Assembly: GCA_963739375.1 (NCBI GenBank)
Contig: CAVUAF010000003.1
Coordinates: 1 to 64,000, forward strand
Source of the DNA: CAVUAF01 sp963739375
Lineage (GTDB): Bacteria > Acidobacteriota > Terriglobia > Terriglobales > Acidobacteriaceae
Direction of reading: 5' to 3'
DNA: 64,000 nt
Below, one piece after another: positions 26,898 through 34,700 of this stretch. Position 1 is the first letter of the stretch. Each line of letters starts with the position of its first letter. The notes beneath the pieces are model-generated. The model worked only from the letters and a program-made list of their open reading frames with translations, had not been told where the DNA came from and did not search any database. The position numbers and the translations under genes are program-made.

Positions 26898-26950
26898 TTC
26901 AATATTGAAAATCTGTGTTTCGTATGGTAAAACGTTCTGCATGGTGAAAC
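26898..26950. promoter_or_regulatory. Candidate IclR operator pair between TonB receptor and iclR
   Basis: Two 17-base units stand head to tail with no gap: GTTTCGTATGGTAAAAC at 26917-26933 and GTTCTGCATGGTGAAAC at 26934-26950, equal at 13 of 17 positions. Each is an imperfect palindrome (GTTYYN..TGAAAC). A perfect 12-base palindrome TTCAATATTGAA lies beside them at 26898-26909. The stretch is AT-rich in a GC-rich region and lies between two divergent genes, one of them an IclR-family regulator. Similar units occur at 31859-31896 and 34617-34654. Confidence 0.6.
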
Positions 26951-27008
26951 GCTGCCCAAGGGCCAGGCGGGCGCCGAGCGCGGCGACAGCGGGGAGCGGG
27001 AGAAGGCG

Positions 27009-27818
27009 ATGATCCGGGCACAGGCGGCAAAATCGGGGCCGGTGGGCGTGTTGACCAAGGTGCTGCACGTGCTGGAGGCGCTGGACGCGTCGCCCACCGG
27101 CCTGCACCTGAAACAGGTGGCGCAGCGGACCGGGCTGAACAAGAGCACGGCCTACCGCTTGCTGGCGCACCTGGAGAACGAAGGTTATCTGTTTCGCGAC
27201 GACGGCGGCGGCTACGTCGTCTCGCCCAAGCTGGCGCGGCTGGGTTCGGGGATTTCCTACCACGCCACGCTACGCAACGTCAGCCGTCCCCACATGCAGC
27301 GACTGTGGAGCCTGACGACCGAGACGGTCAACCTGGCGGTGCTGGAAGGGCCGGACGTGCTCTACCTCGACGTCATGGAGAGCCCCCACACCTTCCGGCT
27401 GGCGTCGCAGGTGGGAATGCGGCGGCCGGTCCATTGCACCGCGCTGGGGAAGGCGATGCTCGCGTTCGCGCCGCCGGACGAGCGGGAAGCGGTGGCGGCG
27501 TCGATCCACTTTGAACGCTTCTCGCCGCGCACCATCACCGGCGTGGCCCGCTTTCGCAAGGACCTGAATCGGATCACGCTGGCGGGCTACGCGGTCGACG
27601 ACGAGGAAGCCGGCGTCGGCTCGCGGTGCGTGAGCGCGCCCATCTTCGACCAGAGCGGGAAGGTGGCGGCGGCGATCAGCATCTCCGGTCCGGTCACCCG
27701 CATCAACCGCGCGCGCTTGCTGGAGTTCGCCCGCGCCGTGAAAGAAGCGGCGCAGGCCATCTCACACAAGCTCGGGTACTCCGAGGTGAAGCGCATGGCG
27801 GCAGCGGCGTCCGCCTGA
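27009..27818 (+). CDS. IclR family transcriptional regulator
   Basis: A 269-residue regulator. The N-terminal winged helix spans about residues 12-75 (VLEALDASPTGLHLKQVAQ, GLNKSTAYRLLAHLENEGY, DGGGYVVSPKLARLG). The IclR effector domain follows, with NLAVLEGPDVLYLDVMES, RRPVHCTALGKAMLAF, GYAVDDEEAGVGSRCVSAPI and AAISISGPVTRI. IclR proteins bind a small acid or sugar and usually repress nearby catabolic genes. It diverges from the fucose cluster across 240 bases containing paired 17-base motifs, and precedes a GH36-like gene by 13 bases. A fucose pathway intermediate is a reasonable effector, but that is inference. Confidence 0.9.
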   Translation: MIRAQAAKSGPVGVLTKVLHVLEALDASPTGLHLKQVAQRTGLNKSTAYRLLAHLENEGYLFRDDGGGYVVSPKLARLGSGISYHATLRNVSRPHMQRLWSLTTETVNLAVLEGPDVLYLDVMESPHTFRLASQVGMRRPVHCTALGKAMLAFAPPDEREAVAASIHFERFSPRTITGVARFRKDLNRITLAGYAVDDEEAGVGSRCVSAPIFDQSGKVAAAISISGPVTRINRARLLEFARAVKEAAQAISHKLGYSEVKRMAAAASA

Positions 27819-27831
27819 GCGGAGGGTGCGC

Positions 27832-29616
27832 ATGCAGCGACGGGAATTCCTGGGCCTGGCGGCGGGCGCGGCCATCAGTCATCTCGCCTTGCCGGCATTT
27901 TCTGCCGGCGCAGCCAACGATCTCATGCGGCGGTTCCGCAGCGCCAGAGGGCGCGCGGTGATCGCGGGCGCGCCCGCCGCCCGCCTGGCGGTGGAACAGA
28001 ACTGGAAAGGGAACCGCTGCACAGCGCGGGTGAGCAATCCGGGCCGGGAGCCGGTCCGCGTGCGCGAAGTCCTGCTGGCCGAGGTTCCGCTCCGCCTCGG
28101 GCCGGAGGCCGCGCTCTACGGCGAGAGCTTCCAGATGCTCTCGCAGACCGCGGGCACGGTGGCGCATCCCCTCGATCTCGGCTACTCCGAGCGGCAACAC
28201 TACCAGCTGCCCCAGCCGGAGGGAGCCACCGCGCTCTCGGGCATGGTGCTCTTAAACGAAGAAATCCTGATCGGCTTCACCTCGTGCCGGCGCTTCAGCG
28301 GGCGCTTCTACCTGGCCGGCGACTCTCTCCAGGCGGTGATGGACACGGAAGGCCTTGAACTCGGGCCCGGCGAAGCGTGGGAACTCGAGGAGCTGATGCT
28401 GGCGCAGGGTGCACGGGCCGCCGACCTCACCGCCGCACTGGTGGCGCGGATCGCGCATCACCATCCCGTGACCCTGCCGCCTTCGGCGCCGACCGGCTGG
28501 TGTTCGTGGTACTGCTTCGGGCCGCGCGTGACCGCGCGCCAGGTGCTCGACAACCTCGAGGTCATCGCCCGAGAGGTCCCCGGCCTGCGCTACGTGCAGA
28601 TCGACGATGGCTACCAGCCGGCGATGGGCGACTGGCTGGAGACCGGCTCCGCCTTCGGCGGCGACGTGCAATCCGTCCTGCGCGCCATTCGCGAGCGCGG
28701 ATTCGAGCCGGCGATCTGGGTGGCGCCCTTCATCGCCGAGTCCAGCTCGCACCTCTTCCAGCAGCATCCCGAGTGGTTCATGAGCGGGGCCGACGGCCAG
28801 CCGTTGCCCTCCAACCAGGTCACCTTCGGCGGCTGGCGGCATGGACCCTGGTACGCACTCGACGGCACCCATCCCGAGGCGCAGCAGCACCTCGAGCGGC
28901 TGTTCCGCACGCTGCGTCAGGAGTGGGGTTGCACTTACTTCAAGCTCGACGCCAACTTCTGGGGCGCGATGCACGGCGGGCGCCTGCACGACCGCAAGGC
29001 CACGCGCATCGAGGCCTATCGGTGCGGTATGCAGGCCGTCCGGCGCGGCGCGGGCGACGCCTTCATCCTCGGCTGCAATCATCCCGTCTGGGGCTCCTTC
29101 GGCCTGATCGACGGCTCGCGCAGCTCTGGCGACATCAAGCGGCAATGGACGACGTTCGCCCGGGAAGCCCGCCAGACGCTCTATCGCAACTGGCAGAACG
29201 GCACGCTCTGGTGGAACGATCCCGACGCCGTGCTCCTGACCGGCGCCCTGAGCGACGATGAGTTCATGTTCCACGCGACCGCCACCTACGCCAGCGGGGG
29301 CATGGTGCTCTCGGGCGACGATCTCACCACCATCTCGCCGTCGCGGCTGGCCGTGCTGCGCAAGCTGCTGCCGCCCACCGGAGTGGCGGCGAGGTTCGAC
29401 GATCGCTCGCTCCGTGTTGGGTGGGTGAAGCTGCGCGACGCCGCGATGGCGTGCGTTTTCAACTGGGGCGACGCCCCGCAGACGGTGTCTCTGCGCCTGC
29501 CTGGCCGCGTGCGGGTGACCGACTACTGGACCGGCGCCGATCTCGGCGTGCACCAAGGAGAGTACGCCTTACCTGACATGCCGCCGCATTCAGCCCGGCT
29601 GCTGCGATGCGCGTAG
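27832..29616 (+). CDS. GH36-like (clan GH-D) glycosidase, probable alpha-galactosidase
   Basis: A 594-residue exported enzyme with a Tat-type signal (MQRREFLGLAAGAAISHLA). The barrel has PTGWCSWYCFG, LRYVQIDDGYQPAMGDW and WVAPFIAESSSHLF. The nucleophile aspartate is in CTYFKLDANFWG (about residue 370) and the acid/base aspartate in LIDGSRSSGDIKRQW (about 430). This fits clan GH-D enzymes, most of which cut alpha-galactosides. It differs from the second GH36 at 34701, which has the classical FVMDDGWFG motif. ATG at 27832 is preferred to a GTG two codons earlier as GGAGG is well spaced from it. It is probably cotranscribed with the IclR gene. Confidence 0.85.
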   Translation: MQRREFLGLAAGAAISHLALPAFSAGAANDLMRRFRSARGRAVIAGAPAARLAVEQNWKGNRCTARVSNPGREPVRVREVLLAEVPLRLGPEAALYGESFQMLSQTAGTVAHPLDLGYSERQHYQLPQPEGATALSGMVLLNEEILIGFTSCRRFSGRFYLAGDSLQAVMDTEGLELGPGEAWELEELMLAQGARAADLTAALVARIAHHHPVTLPPSAPTGWCSWYCFGPRVTARQVLDNLEVIAREVPGLRYVQIDDGYQPAMGDWLETGSAFGGDVQSVLRAIRERGFEPAIWVAPFIAESSSHLFQQHPEWFMSGADGQPLPSNQVTFGGWRHGPWYALDGTHPEAQQHLERLFRTLRQEWGCTYFKLDANFWGAMHGGRLHDRKATRIEAYRCGMQAVRRGAGDAFILGCNHPVWGSFGLIDGSRSSGDIKRQWTTFAREARQTLYRNWQNGTLWWNDPDAVLLTGALSDDEFMFHATATYASGGMVLSGDDLTTISPSRLAVLRKLLPPTGVAARFDDRSLRVGWVKLRDAAMACVFNWGDAPQTVSLRLPGRVRVTDYWTGADLGVHQGEYALPDMPPHSARLLRCA

Positions 29617-29661
29617 TTTGCGCCGCGAGGCCGGGACCGGCGGCGGCGTTCGCTAGCGCGC

Positions 29662-29925
29662 CTACTCGCGGGGGCGCGGGGCAGGGTGGCGCGGGTCAGT
29701 GCCGACGTGTTCGCCGTCGCCTGGCCGCATGGCAGCAGCGCCGCGGCGGCCGAGGACGAGCATGATGGCGCCGAAGCCGAGCAGCACCGACCCCCACACG
29801 AGGTTCACGTTCACGCCCAGCGAGCGCTGGTAGAGGGCCGGATCGCTGAACACGCCGAATCCGGCAAGCAGCCCTCCCAGCACGAAGAAAAGAAGACCAA
29901 TCGGCAGTCTGACGTCGAGTCTCAT
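29662..29925 (-). CDS. Small two-helix membrane protein downstream of the symporter
   Basis: An 87-residue protein with two hydrophobic segments (IGLLFFVLGGLLAGFGVF and LVWGSVLLGFGAIMLVLG) and a polar, Pro/Arg-rich tail. The linker DPALYQRSLGVNVN is of a kind seen in small proteins that follow sodium:solute symporter genes. It starts 8 bases after the symporter stop, so it is in the same transcript. I recognise no named family; a role as an accessory of the transporter is inferred from position. Confidence 0.65.
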   Translation of the reverse strand: MRLDVRLPIGLLFFVLGGLLAGFGVFSDPALYQRSLGVNVNLVWGSVLLGFGAIMLVLGRRGAAAMRPGDGEHVGTDPRHPAPRPRE

Positions 29926-29933
29926 CGGCAGTC

Positions 29934-31747
29934 CTACCAGAACACGATGTTCAGCAGCGCGGTCGCGATCAGCACCGCCACCGCGAGATAGGCCGGCCGG
30001 CGGTACCAGCGGAGCTGATCGTCCTTCGGCCGTGGCGTCAGCGCGTACACCAGGCCGGTCAGCTCGGCGTCGGGGCGCGGCCGGGTGACGACGCTGATCA
30101 GGATGGTGACGGCAAAACAGGTCGTCCAGGCGAAGATCGCGGTCCAGAAGTTCTGCGCCATCTCGCTGGGGTAGGTGTGGACGGCACGCCGAACCAGCCG
30201 CCCTTGACGCCCGGCGACCGCTCCCGCGGGAAGGATCAGGCCGTGGTGCAGCGCGGCCGCGGCGGTCCCGGCCAGCAGGCCGCAGAAGGCGCCGTGCCCG
30301 GTCGTGCGCTTCCAGAACATGCCCAGCAGAAAGGTGGCGAACAGCGGCGCGTTCACGAACGCGAACACCAGCTGCAGCAAGTCCATGATGTTGTTGAAGC
30401 GCGCTGGCCATGTAGGCGGCGCCGACGGACAAGGCGATGCCGAAGACCGTCGCCATGCGCCCCATCCAGAGGTAGTGCGCGTCGGAAGCCGGCCTTGTGG
30501 ATGTAGCGGCTGGTAGATGTCGTAGGTCCAGACGGTGTTGAAGGCGGTGACGTTGCCGGCCATGCCGCGACATGAAGCTGGCCAGCAGCGCCGTCAGCCC
30601 GAGCCCGAGCATGCCGGTCGGGAAGTAATGCAGCAGCATTGCGGGATGGCGAGGTCGTAGTCGAGTATGCGGCTTGCCGTCGCGGTCGAGCATGCGGGCG
30701 CCGGTAGCCGAGTCGATCTTGCGCGGGAATCAGTCCCATGCCGGCCGCGGCCGGGGCGGATGCATGGACGCCCGTGGCCGGCACCGCGGGCGGCGTGGGC
30801 AGCGCGATGGCGATCAGGCCGGGCAGAATCACGAGGAACGGGAACAGCATCTTGGGCACGGCCGCGATCAGCGGCGTGCGCCGCGCCGCGGTCATCGAAT
30901 CGGCCGCCATCGCCCGCTGCACCACCAGGAAGTCGGTGCACCAGTAGCCGAACGACAGCACGAACCCGAGGCCCATCGCCAGCCCGAACCACTCCACGCC
31001 CATGCGGGTTGCGTCGTGCGCCGACTGCGCCAAGCCCGTGCCAGGCGTGCATGTACGTCCGGCGGGCCACGCGTCGCCGCTCTTCAGACCCGCCCAGCCG
31101 CCCGACGTTCTTCAGCCCGAGCCAGACCAGCGGCAAAAGCCCGGCCACGATCATGAAGAACTGCAGCACCTCGTTGTAGATGGCGCTGCGTCAGGCCGCC
31201 CAGCAGCATGTAGACCAGCACCACCGCCGCCGAAACCACGACGCTGACGTGGAAGATCCACGACGCATCGATGCCCATCGCTGGAACGGCGCATCCAGGA
31301 TTGCAGGGTCTGGATCAGCTTGGCCATGGCGTACATCGAGATGCCCGACGAGAACACCGTCATGGCGGCGAAGGAGATGGCGTTGAACGCGCGGGTCTTT
31401 TCGTCGAAGCGCAGCGTGAGGTATTCGGGCACCGAGCGGGCGCGCGAGCCGTAGTAGAACGGCATCATGAAGATGCCGACGAAGACCATCGCCGGGATGG
31501 CGCCGATCCAGTAGAAGTGGCTGGTGGCGATGCCGTACTTCGCCCCCGACGCCCCCATGCCGATCACTTCCTGCGCGCCGAGGTTGGCGGAGATGAAGGC
31601 GAGCCCGCAGACCCAGGCGGGGATCGACCGGCCGGCGAGGAAGAAGTCGGTGCTCGTCCGCATGTAGCGCTTGAGCACCAAGCCGATGCCGAGCACGAAG
31701 GCGAAGTACACCGCCATGATGGTCCAGTCGATTGCCGTCAGTTGCAT
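29934..31747 (-). pseudogene. Sodium:solute symporter (SSS family), with many frameshifts
   Basis: The N-terminus (MQLTAIDWTIMAVYFAFVLG, TDFFLAGRSIPAWVCGLAF, ANLGAQEVIGMGASGAKYG) and C-terminus are clean SSS-family sequence. Between about 30400 and 31300 the protein hops among all three frames: MGIDASWIFHVSVVVSAAVV, then EVLQFFMIVAGLLPLVW, then MGVEWFGLAMGLGFVLSFGY, then LLHYFPTGMLGLGLTALLAS, then FNTVWTYDIY, then DAHYLWMGRMATVFGIAL, then NNIMDLLQLVFAFVN. At least eight indels are needed. Amino-acid conservation between them is high. Substrate is probably a sugar or sugar acid, judging by neighbours. Either a recently inactivated gene or a badly assembled stretch; see findings. Confidence 0.8.
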
Positions 31748-31858
31748 GCCGTCCTCGCCCGCAATGACTTCCGCACCCGCGGGACCACGCCGCCCGGGCC
31801 GCCGGCGGGCTCCGCGGCGCCGTGTCCCGTGCCGGGTAGGCGGGGCATTATACGGTGC

Positions 31859-31896
31859 GTTGCAGAAAATGAAATCCACGTTTTTCTTGTTGAATC
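31859..31896. promoter_or_regulatory. Candidate IclR operator pair, symporter/GH105 intergenic region
   Basis: GTTGCAGAAAATGAAAT at 31859-31875 and GTTTTTCTTGTTGAATC at 31880-31896 resemble the units next to iclR (12 of 17 matches with the closest other units). Their starts are 21 bases apart, exactly as at 34617/34638. They lie in the 202-base gap between the divergent symporter and the GH105-DUF4861 gene. Confidence 0.45.
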
Positions 31897-31949
31897 GCTC
31901 CCGCGGCGCGCGATAGCGTTGAGCCCCGGAGAAGGACGGGCCCGCCGCG

Positions 31950-34400
31950 ATGGATCATGGCCGCGCATCCGCTGCGCGATCTCGAACCGCCAGTGCCGTC
32001 TGCCTGGCGCTGCTGCTGGCCGCGCAGGGCGCGAACCCGCCCGGCGCCCGGGCACAGCCAGCGGATCCGCCGCGGCGCGTCTCCGGATCGCCGCCCGGCC
32101 GCCCGCCGGCGGCCCCCGACTGGTCCCGCGCGGTCGTCGAATCGACCCTGCAACGCAACCCCGATCCGGCGCAGTTCGGCGGCTGGGGTTACGCCCGGTC
32201 GCTCTACCTGATGGGGCAGTACTTCGTTTACCGGCGCACCCACGACGAGCGCTACTTGCGCTACATCCGGCAGTGGGTGGACTCGCACGTCAATGCGGAA
32301 GGCACGCTCGACCGCGAGATCAACGCCCTCGATTACGTCCTGCCGGCGAACCTCGTGCTCCTTCTCTACCAGGAAACCGGCGAGGCGCGCTACAAGCTCG
32401 CGGCGGAGAAGTTCCGGCGGAGATTCGACAGCTACCCGCGCACCACCGACGGCGGCTTCTGGCACGCCACGGTGGAGAGCCGCCAATCGCAGCTCTGGCT
32501 CGACGGCATCTTCATGGCGATGCCCTTCCTGGTGCGCTACGGCCGCCTGTTCGGCGACCGCCAGTACGCCAACGACGAGGCCGCCAGGCAGATCCTGATC
32601 TACGCGGCCCACACCCGCGACGCGGAGAAAGGCCTGCTCTACCACGCCTACGACGAAAGCGGGAAGCAGCCCTGGGCGGATCCCGCGACGCACCACTCGG
32701 CGGAATTCTGGGGACGCGCCATGGGATGGTACGGCATGGCGATCGTCGACGTGCTCGACGTCTTGCCGCGCAGCCATCCGCGGCGCGCGGAATTGATCGC
32801 CGTGCTGCAGCGGCTGGTGAAGGATCTGGTGCGCTACCAGGACCCGCGGACCGGACTCTGGTACCAGGTCGTCGACAAAGGCGAGGTGCCCGGCAACTGG
32901 CTCGAGACGTCGTGTTCGAGCATGTTCACCTACATCATCTCCGTCGGCGTCAAGCGTGGCTATCTCGACCCGGCGTATCGCGGGGTTGCGGAGCGCGGAT
33001 ACAAGGGAGTGCTGTCGAAGGTCACCCTCGGCGAGGACGGGCTGGCCAGCATCAGCGACATCAGCGAGGGCACCAGCGTCGCCGACCTGGCGTATTACTT
33101 CGGCCGCAAGCGCAACGCCAACGACTTCCACGGGCTGGGCGCGTTTCTGCTGATGAACGAGGAGTACACCACCTCGGTGGCGTCGATGCAGCAGTTCTTT
33201 CCGCCGACGAAAGCCCTCGAGGCCGCCGTCCGCAATCCCAGCCGGCGCGCCCGCCCGGCAGAAGACGTGGTGCTCCAGGTCAGCGCTCTGCGCAAGCTCG
33301 CGCCCGACTTCGATCCCGACACGGCGCGGCTCTCCGTCCGTCCGGCGCCCGAGCCCCCAGCCACGCGGGCCCCGGGCCGGGCGACGAAGGCGAACCCGGC
33401 CTGGTTCGATTTGCCTTTTCAAGCCGACGATCTCGATGGCGATGGCACGGTCGACGAGATCGCGTTCCAGCTCGACCTCGCGCCGGGCGAGACCCGGGTG
33501 GTGCGGATCGCGTACGGCGGTACCGTGCGTCCCGACTTCCCGGCGCGCACCCACGCGAAGTTCGCCCAAAAGTTCGACGGGCTCGGGTGGGAGTCGGAGC
33601 GCACCGCGTGGCGCCTGTACTTCGACAAGCGCAACGCCATCGACCTTTTCGGCAAGCGCAAGCCGGGACTGTACCTCGAGATGTTCGGAGAACCCGACTA
33701 CCGCTACCAGGACGAGTCGCCGCTCGCCCGCGACATCTTCGATGTCGGGAAATCGGCGGGGATCGGGGCGGCAGGCGCGCTCACTGGGGCCACCTTCAGC
33801 CGCATCGCCGAGGTGGCCGGCCGGCAGTGGCGCATCATTGCAGCCGGTCCGGTCCGCACGATTGTCGAGCTGGCCTATCAGGGATGGAAGGTGGGGAGCG
33901 ATTCGCTGGACCTCACCAGCCGGATGACGCAGTGGGCCAACGAACGCAGCTTCGAACACCGCGTGATCGCGACTCCGCCCCCGGGCGTCACGCTGGCGGC
34001 CGCGCTGCCGCACGGGCCGGGATTCCACACCCTGGCGGCGACGAAGACGTGCGCGCTCGCCACCTGGGGACACCAGGTGGTGCAGCCGGGAGCCGGCCAG
34101 CACACCGCGCTTCCCGATCAGTCGCTCGGTCTCGCCGTGGTGTTGCCCGGCGCGGAGCGGAACTGCGCCCTCACCACCGATCCCGACAATTACATGGTGC
34201 GCGCCTCGCTGCGGCAGGGAACAGCGGCGTGGCACGTCTTCGCGGCCTGGGACCAGGAGCCGAAGTTGCCCGGGGCAGGCCTGCGCGACGGTGACGCGAT
34301 CGAGTCGCAACGGGAATTCGACGCCTGGGTGCTCTCGGCCATCGATCGACTCTCGCATCCGGCCGTCGTATCGTTGCGCACGTCACTGCCCGTGCCCTGA
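31950..34400 (+). CDS. GH105-DUF4861 fusion, unsaturated rhamnogalacturonyl hydrolase-like
   Basis: An 816-residue exported protein (signal SAVCLALLLAAQGA). Residues 60-400 are a GH105 alpha/alpha barrel: WGYARSLYLMGQYFVYRRT, YPRTTDGGFWHATVES, LWLDGIFMAMPF, THHSAEFWGRAMGWYGMAI and SISDISEGTSVADLAYY. Residues 430-810 are a DUF4861 domain: FQADDLDGDGTVDEIAFQLD, FDGLGWESERTAWRLYFDKR and NAIDLFGKRKPGLYLEMFG. GH105 enzymes remove the unsaturated uronic acid left by lyases. The order is the reverse of the DUF4861-GH88 protein at 8829. It stands divergent to the symporter, and the GH105 end of another gene follows directly. Confidence 0.87.
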   Translation: MDHGRASAARSRTASAVCLALLLAAQGANPPGARAQPADPPRRVSGSPPGRPPAAPDWSRAVVESTLQRNPDPAQFGGWGYARSLYLMGQYFVYRRTHDERYLRYIRQWVDSHVNAEGTLDREINALDYVLPANLVLLLYQETGEARYKLAAEKFRRRFDSYPRTTDGGFWHATVESRQSQLWLDGIFMAMPFLVRYGRLFGDRQYANDEAARQILIYAAHTRDAEKGLLYHAYDESGKQPWADPATHHSAEFWGRAMGWYGMAIVDVLDVLPRSHPRRAELIAVLQRLVKDLVRYQDPRTGLWYQVVDKGEVPGNWLETSCSSMFTYIISVGVKRGYLDPAYRGVAERGYKGVLSKVTLGEDGLASISDISEGTSVADLAYYFGRKRNANDFHGLGAFLLMNEEYTTSVASMQQFFPPTKALEAAVRNPSRRARPAEDVVLQVSALRKLAPDFDPDTARLSVRPAPEPPATRAPGRATKANPAWFDLPFQADDLDGDGTVDEIAFQLDLAPGETRVVRIAYGGTVRPDFPARTHAKFAQKFDGLGWESERTAWRLYFDKRNAIDLFGKRKPGLYLEMFGEPDYRYQDESPLARDIFDVGKSAGIGAAGALTGATFSRIAEVAGRQWRIIAAGPVRTIVELAYQGWKVGSDSLDLTSRMTQWANERSFEHRVIATPPPGVTLAAALPHGPGFHTLAATKTCALATWGHQVVQPGAGQHTALPDQSLGLAVVLPGAERNCALTTDPDNYMVRASLRQGTAAWHVFAAWDQEPKLPGAGLRDGDAIESQREFDAWVLSAIDRLSHPAVVSLRTSLPVP

Positions 34401-34401
34401 G

Positions 34402-34596
34402 TGGCGGCGGGCCGCGCGCAAGGGCTGGCTCGGCCTTACCCGCTACTTCGACGCCAACGGCGACGTCGCCAACGTCTGCGAGGGCACCAACAAGAAGGAC
34501 GACCTTGCGTACTACCTGGCGCGCCAGCGGCGCACCGGCGACCTGCACGGACAGGCGCCCATCCTGTGGTGCGCATCGGCTCTGTTGCGCGAATGA
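34402..34596 (+). pseudogene. Orphan C-terminal fragment of a GH105 gene
   Basis: Directly after the stop of the GH105-DUF4861 gene, an open frame of about 64 codons has no start but reads KGWLGLTRYFDANGDVANVC and EGTNKKDDLAYYLARQ, then DLHGQAPILWCASALL and a stop. This is the C-terminal end of a GH105 barrel. It aligns with the corresponding part of the preceding protein (KGVLSKVTLGEDG, EGTSVADLAYYFGRK, DFHGLGAFLL), but is clearly a different, diverged member. It is probably the remnant of a second GH105 gene deleted up to the new stop. Confidence 0.75.
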
Positions 34597-34616
34597 CGGC
34601 TGGCCCGGGATGCAGC

Positions 34617-34654
34617 GTTCCAAGGAATGAAACAGACATTCTCCATTTTGAAAC
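34617..34654 (+). promoter_or_regulatory. Candidate IclR operator pair upstream of GH36
   Basis: GTTCCAAGGAATGAAAC at 34617-34633 and ATTCTCCATTTTGAAAC at 34638-34654 both end in TGAAAC, and the first is a near-palindrome (GTTCCA..TGAAAC). The second matches the iclR-proximal unit at 13 of 17 positions. Their starts are 21 bases apart, two helical turns, as in the pair at 31859/31880. The pair lies 46 bases before the alpha-galactosidase start codon. Confidence 0.55.
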
Positions 34655-34700
34655 ATGCACCCGATTGCGGTAGGGTTCGCGCGTCCCCCACGGCACGGGC

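Noticed and set aside
29934..31747. Programmed frameshifting in the symporter gene
   Set aside because: Too many shifts in both directions, without slippery heptamers or a conserved pause structure; programmed events are single and family-specific.
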